64,000 nucleotides of DNA from Hydrotalea sp. (GTDB taxonomy: Bacteria; Bacteroidota; Bacteroidia; Chitinophagales; Chitinophagaceae), in the NCBI GenBank assembly GCA_027364735.1, contig DAHXOT010000045.1, positions 1-64,000 on the forward strand. The letters run 5' to 3'. The notes below the pieces were generated by a model. That model ran no database searches and was not told the origin of the DNA. It was given only the letters and a program-made list of their open reading frames with translations. A program made the position numbers and the translations under genes. Below, piece by piece: positions 1-9,692 of this stretch (its first letter is position 1; every line of letters starts with the position of its first letter).

Positions 1-39
1 ATTTTCAGTCCTTTGCTCTACCGACTGAGCTACCGCACC
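1..39 (-). tRNA. tRNA-Phe (GAA), 5' part only, cut by the window edge
   Basis: Read on the minus strand, the sequence starts with acceptor strand GGTGCGG, T8-A9, a D-arm GCTCAGTCGGTAGAGC and the anticodon arm AGGACTGAAAAT. Counting gives G34-A35-A36, the Phe anticodon. Only the first 39 nucleotides lie in the window; the T arm and 3' end are outside. A Bacteroidota-type promoter lies directly upstream (55-84). Confidence 0.9.
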
Positions 40-54
40 TTCCATAAAGGGCTG

Positions 55-84
55 CAAATATAATAGCTAATTGCAAATCTCAAA
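55..84 (-). promoter_or_regulatory. Bacteroidota-type promoter for tRNA-Phe
   Basis: On the minus strand TTTG (81-84) is followed after 18 nt by TATATTTG (55-62), a match to the known Bacteroidota consensus TTTG/N19-21/TAnnTTTG. The predicted start lies about 12 nt before the mature tRNA 5' end. Confidence 0.6.
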
Positions 85-137
85 AAACTAATTCTAAATA
101 TCTGCTTGTTACAGTAATATTTTACAAAAGTTGATAC

Positions 138-1577
138 TTAAAACTCGCAATTTTTAGGAGTTCGGGCAAAAGCAATTACATCTCTAATATTGGTCATACC
201 GCTAACAAATTGTACCATTCGCTCAAAACCCAGTCCAAATCCTGCATGAGGAACGGTTCCAAAGCGGCGTGTATCTAAATACCAACTCATTTCTTCTGTA
301 GGAATATGCATGTCTTTCATTCTTTGCTCTAACTTTTCTAATCTTTCTTCACGTTGAGAGCCTCCTACTATTTCGCCTATACCCGGTGCTAAAATATCCA
401 TAGCTGCAACTGTTTTACCATCATCGTTCATTCGCATGTAAAATGCTTTTATGGCTGCCGGATATCCGGTAACAATTACGGGTTTTTTAAAATGCTTTTC
501 TACTAAATATCTTTCATGTTCACTTTGTAAATCAATTCCCCACTGAACATCGTATTGAAATTTTTTCTTTTTATAATGATTGCTTTCTAATAAAATGGTA
601 ATGGCTTGCGTGTAGGTAATTCTTTCAAAAGCGTTATTTAAAACAAATTCTAATTTTTCAATAAGTCCCCATTCGCTGCGTTTATCTTGTGGTAATTGTT
701 TTTCTTCTTCGGCTAAACGTTGGGCTAAAAATTCTAAATCTTCTCGGTTATTATCCATTGCATATTGAATCAAATATTTAATAAATTCTTCGGCCAAATT
801 CATATTATCTTCAATATCGCAAAAAGCCATTTCGGGTTCAATCATCCAAAATTCTGCCAAATGCCTTGCTGTATTAGAGTTTTCGGCTCTGAAAGTAGGA
901 CCAAAAGTATAAATTTCGCTAAATGCCATTGCACCTAACTCGCCTTCTAATTGACCACTCACTGTAAGGTTGGTACTTTTTCCAAAAAAATCTTCTTTAT
1001 AATTAATAGAGCCATCCTCGTTTTTATCAGCCGTTCCATCAATAGGCAATGTGGTTACTTTAAACATTTCGCCGGCACCTTCTGCATCGCTTGCGGTAAT
1101 AATTGGCGTGTGCAAATACACAAATCCTTTTTGATTGAAAAATTGGTGAATGGCAAATGCCAATGCGTGCCTTACGCGAAATACTGCTCCAAAAGTATTG
1201 GTTCTAAAACGCAAATGAGCAATTTCTCTTAAAAATTCAAGGCTGTGTTTTTTAGGTTGTAATGGATATTTTTCGGCATCACTATCGCCTAATATTTCTA
1301 TCAATTTTGCCTTTACTTCTATTTTTTGTCCTTTGCCTAAAGATGCCACTGCATGGCCAATTACTTTTAAAGATGCACCGGTGCTAATACGTTTTAGTGT
1401 ATCATCATCTAACAATCCCAGCTCAACCACTATTTGTAAATTATTATTGGTGCTGCCATCGTTTAGTGCAATAAACTGATTATTACGAAATGTTCTTACC
1501 CATCCCATAACAGTTACTTCTTGGCCTATAACTTCAGTTTGTAATAGTTCTTTAATTTTAATTCTTTTATTAAACAT
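138..1577 (-). CDS. asnS: asparaginyl-tRNA synthetase
   Basis: Charges tRNA-Asn with asparagine in the cytoplasm. The 479-aa length is normal for bacterial AsnRS. The N-terminal ~110 residues form the OB-fold anticodon-binding domain ([18 protein letters not shown] near residue 25). The class II catalytic core follows, with motif 2 [19 protein letters not shown] around residue 230 and motif 3 [12 protein letters not shown] near residue 450. The AsnRS-like ending, with no Asp-type insertion domain, separates it from bacterial AspRS. A dedicated AsnRS implies that Asn-tRNA is made directly here. It is transcribed alone towards tRNA-Phe, with TATCTTTG at 1625-1632 upstream. Divergent to rho. Confidence 0.97.
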   Translation of the reverse strand: MFNKRIKIKELLQTEVIGQEVTVMGWVRTFRNNQFIALNDGSTNNNLQIVVELGLLDDDTLKRISTGASLKVIGHAVASLGKGQKIEVKAKLIEILGDSDAEKYPLQPKKHSLEFLREIAHLRFRTNTFGAVFRVRHALAFAIHQFFNQKGFVYLHTPIITASDAEGAGEMFKVTTLPIDGTADKNEDGSINYKEDFFGKSTNLTVSGQLEGELGAMAFSEIYTFGPTFRAENSNTARHLAEFWMIEPEMAFCDIEDNMNLAEEFIKYLIQYAMDNNREDLEFLAQRLAEEEKQLPQDKRSEWGLIEKLEFVLNNAFERITYTQAITILLESNHYKKKKFQYDVQWGIDLQSEHERYLVEKHFKKPVIVTGYPAAIKAFYMRMNDDGKTVAAMDILAPGIGEIVGGSQREERLEKLEQRMKDMHIPTEEMSWYLDTRRFGTVPHAGFGLGFERMVQFVSGMTNIRDVIAFARTPKNCEF

Positions 1578-1893
1578 GGTATTTATTTTTGTTTCGAGGC
1601 AAACACTTTACAAAATTAAGGTTGCAAAGATAAGTTCAATATGCTTTTATAAGCAGTTATAAATGCAGCTTTTAAAAAAGTTGGAATAGAAAAAGCGAAA
1701 AAAATTATTTCTTTTAAAGTATTTACTGTAACATTGCATCGGAAACAGGCTGATTCGGTACGCTAAAAGTCATCTCTCAGCAACATCAGTTTTCATCTTT
1801 TCCAAATAGCCAATTTAATATTTCAAGTGTATTTATACTAAATAAATATTTTAAAACAAACATCGAACCTATTATTCCCTCATAAACCATTTT
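1578..1893. other. 316-bp divergent asnS/rho intergenic region
   Basis: Holds the asnS -7 box and a weak plus-strand box TAACATTG at 1729-1736 (one mismatch from TAnnTTTG), which would give rho a leader of about 150 nt. In that leader CTGAT near 1750 and ATCAG near 1785 could pair. No ORF or recognised riboswitch is visible. A long rho leader fits autoregulation as known in E. coli, but nothing here proves it. Confidence 0.35.
1625..1632 (-). promoter_or_regulatory. -7 promoter element of asnS
   Basis: The minus strand reads TATCTTTG, an exact TAnnTTTG box, 47 nt upstream of the asnS ATG. No clear TTTG -33 box is seen at the expected spacing, so this is a partial match. Confidence 0.45.
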
Positions 1894-3510
1894 ATGTACG
1901 ACATTTTGCAACTAAATGATATGCTTGTTCCGGAATTGCTGGACATTGCAGAGCAGTTAAATATTCCTCATGTAAAAAAATTAGATAAACAAGAATTAAT
2001 TTATAAAATTCTTGACAGCCAGGCAGTTAAAGCAAGTGAGGTGAAAGAAGTTAAAAAAACAAGAACTCGCAAACCTATTACAGTTAAGGCTTCTACCTCC
2101 AATATTACCGAAGAAGCTGTAGTAATGCAAGAGGCTCCTAAACAAGAGGAGCCTGCCATAAAACGCAACCGAAAAATAAAGAAAAAAGAAAATGAAGAGA
2201 TGCAGTTTGATGAAGCGCAATTAAACTTGGGTCATCAAATTTTACAAGCTACCGAATCGCTAAATGAAGCAGATGCTACCGAAAAGTCTACTGAAACAGT
2301 TTCGACCGAAAAACCTACCGAAGCAGAAACAACAACGCAGGAAACACAACAAAATTTTCAACGAAATTTTCGTCAACCGGTTTTTAATATTGAATTCGAT
2401 GGCTTAATTAGTGGCGAAGGTGTTTTAGAAATGATGCCCGACGGATATGGATTTTTACGCTCGTCCGATTATAATTATTTATCCTCACCCGATGATGTAT
2501 ATGTTTCTCCTTCGCAAATAAAATTATTTGGATTAAAAACAGGCGATACTGTTTCGGGCTCTGTTCGTCCGCCAAAAGAAGGTGAAAAATATTTTGCTCT
2601 ATTAAAAGTAGATGCTATAAATGGCAAACGGCCCGATGAAGTACGCGACCGTGTTCCGTTTGAATATTTAACGCCATTATTTCCTTATGAAAAATTAAAT
2701 TTATATACAACGGCAAGCAGTTACAGTACCCGTATTATGGATTTATTTACACCAATTGGTAAAGGGCAACGCGGTTTAATTGTTGCACAACCCAAAGTAG
2801 GTAAAACCATGCTGCTAAAAGAAGTGGCAAATGCTATTGCTGCAAATCATCCAGAATGTTATTTAATTGTGGTTTTGGTAGATGAAAGACCAGAAGAAGT
2901 TACAGATATGGAACGCAGTGTTAGGGCAGAAGTAATTGCATCAACCTTTGATGAACCCGCCGAAAAACACGTGAAAGTATCTACCATTGCTTTGCAAAAA
3001 GCCAAACGCTTAGTTGAATGTGGGCACGATGTAGTGATTTTATTAGATTCTATTACGCGTTTAGCCCGTGCACATAATACAGTTGCACCCGCAAGTGGTA
3101 AAGTATTAAGTGGTGGTGTAGAAGCAAATGCCATGCAAAAACCCAAACAATTTTTTGGTGCTGCCCGTAAAATTGAAAATGGTGGATCACTCACTATTTT
3201 GGCCACTGCATTAATAGAAACAGGCAGCAAAATGGATGAAGTAATTTTTGAAGAGTTTAAAGGAACCGGCAATATGGAATTGCAGTTGGACCGCCGTTTG
3301 GCAAACAAACGCATTTTCCCTGCAATTGATTTAGTAGCATCCTCTACTCGCCGCGATGATTTATTGCTAGATAAAGACGTGTTGCAACGCATGAATATTT
3401 TACGATTATATATTAATGATATGAATACTGAAGAAGCAATGAATGAACTATTAAAACGTATGCGTGGCACGAAGGATAATGAAGAATTTTTGGCAAGTAT
3501 GAATAGATAA
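1894..3510 (+). CDS. rho: transcription termination factor Rho
   Basis: Hexameric RNA-dependent ATPase/translocase that ends transcription. It has a Rho N-terminal helical domain (residues 1-45). A hydrophilic Lys/Glu/Thr-rich linker of about 110 residues follows, absent from E. coli Rho (419 aa) and typical of the longer Bacteroidota proteins. Next is the RNA-binding cold-shock fold (about 170-245, with DGYGFLRS). The ATPase core carries Walker A QPKVGKT near residue 300, Walker [17 protein letters not shown] near 380, and the Q/R-loop region [20 protein letters not shown]. All motifs are intact. It stands alone and is followed by a strong hairpin terminator, suggesting a monocistronic mRNA. 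Confidence 0.98.
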   Translation: MYDILQLNDMLVPELLDIAEQLNIPHVKKLDKQELIYKILDSQAVKASEVKEVKKTRTRKPITVKASTSNITEEAVVMQEAPKQEEPAIKRNRKIKKKENEEMQFDEAQLNLGHQILQATESLNEADATEKSTETVSTEKPTEAETTTQETQQNFQRNFRQPVFNIEFDGLISGEGVLEMMPDGYGFLRSSDYNYLSSPDDVYVSPSQIKLFGLKTGDTVSGSVRPPKEGEKYFALLKVDAINGKRPDEVRDRVPFEYLTPLFPYEKLNLYTTASSYSTRIMDLFTPIGKGQRGLIVAQPKVGKTMLLKEVANAIAANHPECYLIVVLVDERPEEVTDMERSVRAEVIASTFDEPAEKHVKVSTIALQKAKRLVECGHDVVILLDSITRLARAHNTVAPASGKVLSGGVEANAMQKPKQFFGAARKIENGGSLTILATALIETGSKMDEVIFEEFKGTGNMELQLDRRLANKRIFPAIDLVASSTRRDDLLLDKDVLQRMNILRLYINDMNTEEAMNELLKRMRGTKDNEEFLASMNR

Positions 3511-3529
3511 AACGAACCTTTTGTAATAT

Positions 3530-3560
3530 AAAAATCCCGCAACATAGCGGGATTTTTTTT
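3530..3560. terminator. bidirectional intrinsic terminator between rho and the S9 peptidase
   Basis: Perfect stem AAAAATCCCGC / GCGGGATTTTT with loop AACATA, followed by a T8 tract on the plus strand and T5 on the minus strand. It sits 20 nt after the rho stop and 35 nt after the convergent peptidase stop, so it can serve both genes. Confidence 0.85.
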
Positions 3561-3594
3561 GAAGCAACGTAAGCTACTTAGCAAATAAATACAA

Positions 3595-5955
3595 CTACTT
3601 TAGCAACCAATTATCAAATAGTTTTTCAATTCTTTTATATTCATCTATCCAACTACTTGGTTCAACAAAACCATGACTTTCTACAGGATAAACAGCTAAA
3701 TCCCAATTATCTTTTCCTAATTCAATTAATCGTTGTGTTAGCCGTACTACATCCTGAAAGTGAACATTGATATCTACCATTCCATGACAAATGAGTAAAT
3801 GATTTTTTAGGCCATCGGCAAAATAAATAGGCGATGATTGACGATAAGCAATACTATCGGTAAAAGGCTCATTTAATATATTAGAAGTATATCCATGATT
3901 ATAATGAGCCCAATCTGTAACCGGCCGTAATGCAGCGCCTGCTTTAAATACATTAGGTGTGGTAAACATGGCCATAAGGGTCATAAATCCACCATAACTG
4001 CCACCGTACATTCCAATTCGAGTGCTATCAATTCCTAATTCATGTACTAAATATTTTGCAGCATCTACTTCATCGTCTAAATCTTTTCCACCCATATGCC
4101 TATAAATTCCGGTACGCCAATTTCTTCCATAACCACTGCTTCCTCTGTAATCAATATCTAAAATGGTATATCCTTTATCTGCCAATAAATTATTAAACAT
4201 TTGTTCTCTAAAGTAATATTCCGAAAACCAATAATGTACATTTTGCAAATACCCTGCACCATGTACAAAAATAATTGCTGCATTATTTTTTATACCCTGT
4301 TTTGGCTCGTATAATCTGGCATAAACGGATTCATTATCTCTTGCCATAAATGAAAATATTTTTGTTTCTCTCCACGCATAGCTTTTAAACTCTTCACCGG
4401 CAGCTTTATTGGTTATTTGATTGGGCGTTTTAGTAAAATTAGTTTCTTGATAATAGAGTTCCCATGGTTTTGTAATATAGGAATACCGATACGCAATATA
4501 TTTTTCATCGGGAGAAACCAAAACATTATATCCTCCCACCATATTGGTTAATTTTTCTTTTTTTAAACCATCAATTGATATGCGATAATAGTTTTGTTTA
4601 CCGGGATGTTCTTCGTTGGTAAGAACGTAAAAATATTGTTTGCTTTTACTTAAAACCACTTCCTGTATTTCGTAGTTGCCTTTAGTAATGGGCGTTACAG
4701 AGAAATTGGTTATGTTATATTTATATAAATGAGCATAGCCTGTTGCCTCGCTTTTAAAATAAAAGTTGGCAGTATCAATCCATCCTTCTTGCACATCATA
4801 TTTTATGCCCTGACCATCTATCCATGCATCATCGTGTTGATGATTGGCGGTAATTAACTTACCGGTTTCTGCATTCAATAAGGCAATCCATTTATCTTTA
4901 TTATCCTGCGAGTAAATATCTAAAAAAGCTGCTGTTCCATTTTCATTCCAAACTATATTGCCAAAACTTACACCGCGAATTACATTTTTTACATTTAAAA
5001 ATTTGTTGGGATATTCTTTATAATAATCGGGCTGATTGGTAATGCCCGATAAGGCATCTACCGTAACTTCAATAACTGTATCTTTTTTTCTGTCAATAAT
5101 ATATAATTCATTTTTATTTTGAGGAACTCCCACTTTTGACCTTCCTTTAATTGTTTCTGTAAACCCCGATTCGGTAACATATTCAGGAACAATAGATGTT
5201 TTTTTATTGAAAGGAATTTGAACCAAACAATACGTTATAAATCTTCCATCAGGACTAATTTCTATGTTTTGCACCTCTTTATTTCCAATATAAATTGTTT
5301 TTATTTTATTTTTGTCTTGGTGTGCTTTTAAAAATGCATCGTGTAATTCTTTTTTAGATTTTCTTTCTTGTATGATAGAGGAAGTAAGCAACTGATTTTG
5401 TTGTAACCATTTTTCTTGCAAAGTGCTATTTGCTGCATTTTTATTTTTTGCATCAGGTTCTACATTTTTAAAATCGGTTAATTGTTGTGTAACGCCTGTT
5501 GTACAATTCCAGCTAAATAAATTATTATTCGTTTCATATACAATGCACTCATCATTCAGTATAAAACGGGCATTTGTTTCTATAGCTTCGGTTTGTGTAA
5601 GCTGTTTTAAATTATTAGTTTTCGGCTCTAATAAAAAAACATCTCCTTGATATATAAAAACGAGTTTTGTTTTAGTAGAATTATATACGCCATTTGCTTC
5701 TGCTAAAGCAAATTGTGCATCGGTATAAGTTGGCTTAATTATTTTTTTTGTTGCAATTGAAAAAGCAAATACCGAATCGGAAATATTTTTATCCGGATTC
5801 CAATTAAAATAAATGTATTTACTGTTGTAGCTCCATACAATATTAGTGGGTGAAGTGCCTATCCATTTTGGATCTCGCATTATTTTCTCAACGGTAAGCT
5901 GTGCCGATGTGTTAAAAGAAATAATGGTGAAATAAATTAGTATCATTTTTTTCAT
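3595..5955 (-). CDS. S9 family peptidase (DPP-IV / prolyl oligopeptidase type), exported
   Basis: Serine peptidase expected to trim dipeptides or oligopeptides, probably in the periplasm. I start it at 5955, not at the longer ORF start 6012: this ATG gives a clean Sec signal peptide (MKKMILIYFTIISFNTSA, then Q) and avoids overlap with the upstream transporter gene. The product is 786 aa. The first ~520 residues look like a DPP-IV type beta-propeller. The C-terminal alpha/beta hydrolase keeps the triad: Ser in GGSYGG (~653), Asp in HGMVDINVHF (~726) and His in ESHGF (~760). It follows the transporter/pxp cluster on the same strand, so it may be co-transcribed and supply peptides. The exact substrate is unknown. 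Confidence 0.9.
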   Translation of the reverse strand: MKKMILIYFTIISFNTSAQLTVEKIMRDPKWIGTSPTNIVWSYNSKYIYFNWNPDKNISDSVFAFSIATKKIIKPTYTDAQFALAEANGVYNSTKTKLVFIYQGDVFLLEPKTNNLKQLTQTEAIETNARFILNDECIVYETNNNLFSWNCTTGVTQQLTDFKNVEPDAKNKNAANSTLQEKWLQQNQLLTSSIIQERKSKKELHDAFLKAHQDKNKIKTIYIGNKEVQNIEISPDGRFITYCLVQIPFNKKTSIVPEYVTESGFTETIKGRSKVGVPQNKNELYIIDRKKDTVIEVTVDALSGITNQPDYYKEYPNKFLNVKNVIRGVSFGNIVWNENGTAAFLDIYSQDNKDKWIALLNAETGKLITANHQHDDAWIDGQGIKYDVQEGWIDTANFYFKSEATGYAHLYKYNITNFSVTPITKGNYEIQEVVLSKSKQYFYVLTNEEHPGKQNYYRISIDGLKKEKLTNMVGGYNVLVSPDEKYIAYRYSYITKPWELYYQETNFTKTPNQITNKAAGEEFKSYAWRETKIFSFMARDNESVYARLYEPKQGIKNNAAIIFVHGAGYLQNVHYWFSEYYFREQMFNNLLADKGYTILDIDYRGSSGYGRNWRTGIYRHMGGKDLDDEVDAAKYLVHELGIDSTRIGMYGGSYGGFMTLMAMFTTPNVFKAGAALRPVTDWAHYNHGYTSNILNEPFTDSIAYRQSSPIYFADGLKNHLLICHGMVDINVHFQDVVRLTQRLIELGKDNWDLAVYPVESHGFVEPSSWIDEYKRIEKLFDNWLLK

Positions 5956-5996
5956 AACAACTAATTTTCTTTGTTTAAAATAAGGTGTACAATATA

Positions 5997-7199
5997 TTAT
6001 TTCGATACCCAATCAATAAATGTATACATACTCATCCAGCCCATAATTAATACAACCATCCAGCCTGCAACTTGCATCCAAATTGGATGCTGATAATTTT
6101 TCATTAACGATTTTTTTGTGGCTGCCAATAAAATTATGGCCAATGCAATAGGTAAAATTAATCCGTTTAATGCCCCTGCAAATAATAATAATTCTTTTGG
6201 TTTACCAATAAAAACAAAAATGATGGTGGATATAATAATGAAGATAGAAATACACCAACGTTCGTTATTTTGAAAAATAGGATGAAAGGTTTTAAAAAAA
6301 GAAACCGAAGTATATGCAGCCCCAACAACCGATGAAATAGCAGCACTCCATAGTATAATACCAAATATTTTATATCCAAAATTTCCGGCAGCAAATTGAA
6401 AAACAGTAGCAGCCGGGTTATTAGCATCGAGTACTATATTTTTTGTAACAACACCAACTACTGCCAAAAACAAAACAAACCGCATAATGGTAGAAATAAC
6501 AATTCCGCTTAAAGCACTTTTATTTACGTTATGTATATTTTCTCTTCCTTTAATACCTGCATCTAATAATCTATGTGCACCCGAAAAAGTAATATATCCA
6601 CCGACAGTTCCACCTACAATAGTAATAATTGCAGCCATTGAAATTTTTTCGGGAATAATGGTATGATGTATTACTTGCATTATGGGTGGTTTTGCAGCAT
6701 AGGCAATAAATAAGGTTAATGCAATTTTTAACGTGCCTAAAATTTTAGTAAAGCCATCGAGCATTTTACCAATTTCTTTACTCCAAAATAAAATTAATGC
6801 AACTATGCAACTTATAATAGCTCCTTTTTCAAAACTCCAACCAAACAAAACATTTAAACCTAAACCACAACCTGCAATATTTCCTATATTAAAAGCAAAG
6901 CCGCCAATTACAACCAATAGAGTAAGAAAAAAACCAAAGCCGGGTAATAATTTATTTGCCAAATCCTGAGCTCGCATTTCACTAACAGTTAATATTCGCC
7001 ATGTATTTAGTTGAGCTCCAATATCTAAAATAACCGAAATAAAAATTACAAAACCAAAGCTGGTAAGTAATTGTTGCGTAAACACAGTTGTTTGAGTAAG
7101 AAAACCCGGACCAATTGACGAATTGGCCATTAAAAATGCAGCCCCTAAAACAGAGCCGCCAATACCAACACCGCTTCTTTTAAATTGCTTTAAGCTCAA
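5997..7199 (-). CDS. NRAMP-fold transporter of the YcsG type, linked to 5-oxoprolinase
   Basis: Inner-membrane protein of about 11 helices and 400 aa with the NRAMP/LeuT-like fold. The metal-binding motifs of true NRAMP transporters are not visible: the TM1 DPGN position reads GPGF (NSSIGPGFLTQ), and the TM6 region reads IVGGTVGGYITFSGAH with no MPH. It is therefore unlikely to be a Mn/Fe importer. In Bacillus an NRAMP-like gene (ycsG) also neighbours pxpA/ycsF, so a role in uptake of 5-oxoproline or a related compound is inferred. The start is TTG at 7199; the frame closes at a stop at 7212 and has no ATG nearby. It overlaps the end of pxpA by 20 nt, indicating translational coupling. Confidence 0.85.
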   Translation of the reverse strand: MSLKQFKRSGVGIGGSVLGAAFLMANSSIGPGFLTQTTVFTQQLLTSFGFVIFISVILDIGAQLNTWRILTVSEMRAQDLANKLLPGFGFFLTLLVVIGGFAFNIGNIAGCGLGLNVLFGWSFEKGAIISCIVALILFWSKEIGKMLDGFTKILGTLKIALTLFIAYAAKPPIMQVIHHTIIPEKISMAAIITIVGGTVGGYITFSGAHRLLDAGIKGRENIHNVNKSALSGIVISTIMRFVLFLAVVGVVTKNIVLDANNPAATVFQFAAGNFGYKIFGIILWSAAISSVVGAAYTSVSFFKTFHPIFQNNERWCISIFIIISTIIFVFIGKPKELLLFAGALNGLILPIALAIILLAATKKSLMKNYQHPIWMQVAGWMVVLIMGWMSMYTFIDWVSK

Positions 7200-7920
7200 T
7201 ATTATTTTCTTTTAATGATTCGGCTATTTTTTTTGCAAAAGTTACAGCATGCTTTCCATCTCCATGAATACAAATTGTATCGGCTTTAATACCAATAATA
7301 TTGCCCGAAACACTTATTACACAATGCTTCTGTACCATTTGCAATACTTGCTTAATAGAAAGTTCTACATCGGTTATCAATGCATTGGGATGCTTTCTAG
7401 ATGTAAGTGTTCCATCATTTTGATAAGTTCTATCTGCAAATACTTCATTAGCAGTTTTTAATCCAATTTTTGCCGCTTCAGAAATTAAATAACTTCCACT
7501 CAATCCATACACAATAAAATCATTATTTATTTCGTGTATAGCTTTTACAATAATAGAACTCATTGTTGCATATTTAGCTGCCATATTATACAAAGCCCCG
7601 TGAGGCTTAATGTGATGAATAGTTGTAGCAAACTCGTTACAAATTTTTTGTAAAGTAAAAATTTGTTGTGCCACAATATCGAATAGTTGAAGAGGTGGCA
7701 ATTCTATTTCGTTTCTGCCAAAATTTTCTTTATCGTCAAATCCCGGATGTGCTCCAATAGCTACGTTATGCTGTAAAGCCAGTTCTACCATCCGTTTCAT
7801 AGTATCGGTGTTTCCGGCATGATACCCACAAGCAATATTGGTACTAGAAATAAATGGCATAAGAAAGATATCGTTATCCATACCTTCTCCCATATCGCAG
7901 TTTACATCAATAGTCTTCAT
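7180..7920 (-). CDS. pxpA: 5-oxoprolinase subunit A (LamB/YcsF family)
   Basis: Part of PxpABC, which opens 5-oxoproline (pyroglutamate) to glutamate at the cost of ATP. The 246-aa protein starts with the family signature DVNCDMGEG and contains STNIACGYHAGN, GAHPGFDD, HIKPHGALYN, EVFADRTY and CIHGDGKHA, all usual YcsF motifs with candidate metal/substrate His and Asp residues. Its start overlaps the pxpC stop by 4 nt (ATGA), and its end overlaps the transporter gene by 20 nt, so pxpB-pxpC-pxpA-transporter form one tight operon. Normal family length is about 245-255 aa. Confidence 0.96.
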   Translation of the reverse strand: MKTIDVNCDMGEGMDNDIFLMPFISSTNIACGYHAGNTDTMKRMVELALQHNVAIGAHPGFDDKENFGRNEIELPPLQLFDIVAQQIFTLQKICNEFATTIHHIKPHGALYNMAAKYATMSSIIVKAIHEINNDFIVYGLSGSYLISEAAKIGLKTANEVFADRTYQNDGTLTSRKHPNALITDVELSIKQVLQMVQKHCVISVSGNIIGIKADTICIHGDGKHAVTFAKKIAESLKENNIELKAI

Positions 7921-8921
7921 TGAATGTTAAAAGTAATTAACCAATTGTTTAATTGCAAATTGTTTGCTTCTTTCATTTCGGTTAACAATTGATTCTGATA
8001 TAATAGTTCTCTTTCTGCTGCTTCTTGAGTTATTATATTAAACTGTATTTTTTCGTTGGGCTTGCACTGAGCCAATGTAGCAATATCGGCAGAAATTACA
8101 TGACCAATTCGTGGGTAGCCACCTGTTGTTTGATGATCGGCCATTAAAACAATAATTTGTCCATTGGGTAATAATTGAATAGTGCCTTTAGTAACTGCCG
8201 AAGAAATAAGAGAGCGGTTTTTATGCAAGTGCAATTCCGTTCCATTCATTCTATAGGCCATTCTGTTACTTTGTGGGGTAATAATAAAAGACGTTTTTTC
8301 GAATATTTTTTTCGATTCGCTAATTAATTCGTTATACTCATTACCTGCAATTATTCTAATATTATTATTGGTTGTATATAGTTTTTTTTCATAAATTTTC
8401 CAACTCAACATTCTATCGTTATCTGTTTTTAAAGCCTTACTATACGCAGCGGTAGTATTAAATTGTATTTCATCATTTTTCTGAAAAAATTTTCCATAAT
8501 TATTTCCGCCAAAACCTGCCATAGTATTTGTACTATTACTATTTAACCATTTAGCAATAGCCAATCCATTTCTAATAGCCAAATAACATCTTGCTCCGGA
8601 AATTAATTTTATAAATTTTAAAACATCGCCTTTTCTTGCAATAAAGGGTTTATTATTTTCAATTTCTTGCTCATTTATTAAAGCAGTAAAGTTGGCACCG
8701 GTAATTGCACATAAAGCATCTTGTGTAAATAAAAAAGAGGAGCAAGGAAAATGCAATTCAATTACTGCTTCGGAAAAATTATTGCCTACCAATATATTGG
8801 CTAACCTTGCTGCAACAGCATCCATAACGCCGGTTGGATTAATACCTTGGTGTTGATACCCGTATCTTCCCAAATCCTGAATACTATCGGCTATTCCGGC
8901 TTTTACTACTACTATACTCAT
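7917..8921 (-). CDS. pxpC: 5-oxoprolinase subunit C (biotin-dependent carboxyltransferase-like, KipA family)
   Basis: Second catalytic component of the PxpABC 5-oxoprolinase; the family resembles part of urea amidolyase. At 334 aa it carries the N-terminal signature VKAGIADSIQDLGRYGYQHQ followed by NPTGVMDAVAARLANILVGN. The C-terminal region has SNRMAYRMNGTEL, LISSAVTKGTIQLLPNGQ and QTTGGYPRIGHV, all typical. It overlaps pxpB by 4 nt and pxpA by 4 nt, so the three subunits are probably made in fixed ratio. In Bacillus the homologue KipA is linked to control of the sporulation kinase inhibitor; that role does not apply here. Confidence 0.96.
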   Translation of the reverse strand: MSIVVVKAGIADSIQDLGRYGYQHQGINPTGVMDAVAARLANILVGNNFSEAVIELHFPCSSFLFTQDALCAITGANFTALINEQEIENNKPFIARKGDVLKFIKLISGARCYLAIRNGLAIAKWLNSNSTNTMAGFGGNNYGKFFQKNDEIQFNTTAAYSKALKTDNDRMLSWKIYEKKLYTTNNNIRIIAGNEYNELISESKKIFEKTSFIITPQSNRMAYRMNGTELHLHKNRSLISSAVTKGTIQLLPNGQIIVLMADHQTTGGYPRIGHVISADIATLAQCKPNEKIQFNIITQEAAERELLYQNQLLTEMKEANNLQLNNWLITFNIQ

Positions 8922-9634
8922 ACTTTATTTTTAAGCTGATGAAATGTAGCGATATCAATTGCCTCAAACCTAACCAAATCGCCTTGTTTTAATAATGTAT
9001 TACCGGGTTTTTGCTGATTGAATAATTGAATGGGGATTTGACCAATAATGTTCCATCCACCGGGAGAAGTTACCGGATAAATACCTGTTTGATCGCCTGC
9101 AATACCTACACTTCCGGCTTCAATTTTTTTTCGAGGTTCGGATCTTCTGGGGGTTGCCAATAAAGCATCTACTTTACCCAAATAGGCAAAACCCGGTAAA
9201 AAACCTATCATATATACACGATATATTTTTGAAAGATGTAGATTAATAAGTGTAGGTATACCGGTATTTTTTGCAATAGCCATTTCTTGCAAATCAATTC
9301 CTAAAGAAATATCGTAGCAAACAGGAATAACAATACAATTTTTTGTTGATGCTGCACAAAAAGTAAAACTGCTAAGTTTTTTTTCTATATACTGAAGGAT
9401 AGCACTATAGGCCGATATATCGTATTTTTTTCGAACCGCAATAATATCATAAACCAGCGTAAGTGAGCTATATGCAGGTATAATATCTTTAATTTCTTCG
9501 GGTTTTTGTTGCATGAAATGCTTGAATAAGCATAAAACTTTTTCATTCGTTTCCTCATCAATTGTTGTAGATAACTCTATAGTAACGGCATGATCGCCTA
9601 CCGAATAAATAGTATACTCATTTAAAAAATTCAT
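8918..9634 (-). CDS. pxpB: 5-oxoprolinase subunit B (KipI / allophanate hydrolase subunit 1 family)
   Basis: First gene of the pxpBCA operon. The 238-aa cyclophilin-like KipI-family protein shows the expected order: N-terminal GDHAVTIELS, then IPVCYD, MIGFLPGFAYLG, PRRSEPRKKIEAGSVGIAGD, and TSPGGWNIIGQ near the C terminus. It works with PxpA and PxpC in ATP-dependent opening of 5-oxoproline. I see no exact TAnnTTTG box upstream; only 58 nt separate it from the end of the GH5-type gene, which lies upstream on the same strand, so read-through from that gene is possible. Confidence 0.96.
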   Translation of the reverse strand: MNFLNEYTIYSVGDHAVTIELSTTIDEETNEKVLCLFKHFMQQKPEEIKDIIPAYSSLTLVYDIIAVRKKYDISAYSAILQYIEKKLSSFTFCAASTKNCIVIPVCYDISLGIDLQEMAIAKNTGIPTLINLHLSKIYRVYMIGFLPGFAYLGKVDALLATPRRSEPRKKIEAGSVGIAGDQTGIYPVTSPGGWNIIGQIPIQLFNQQKPGNTLLKQGDLVRFEAIDIATFHQLKNKV

Positions 9635-9692
9635 TCCGAAAAATTAGTGTATTTTTTACTACTATTTTTCATTATATGGTTATGTTATTCTT

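Noticed and set aside
1741-1800. Riboswitch in the rho leader
   Set aside because: Some pairing potential (CTGAT/ATCAG) but no match to a riboswitch core that I know.
2968-2973. CACGTG core inside rho as a third parS site
   Set aside because: Only the right half (GTGAAA) resembles parS; the left half lacks GTTT.
2859-3584. 241-codon antisense frame over rho
   Set aside because: Serine/arginine-rich translation with no domain, fully opposite the conserved ATPase core of rho, and running through the terminator hairpin; a codon-bias shadow.
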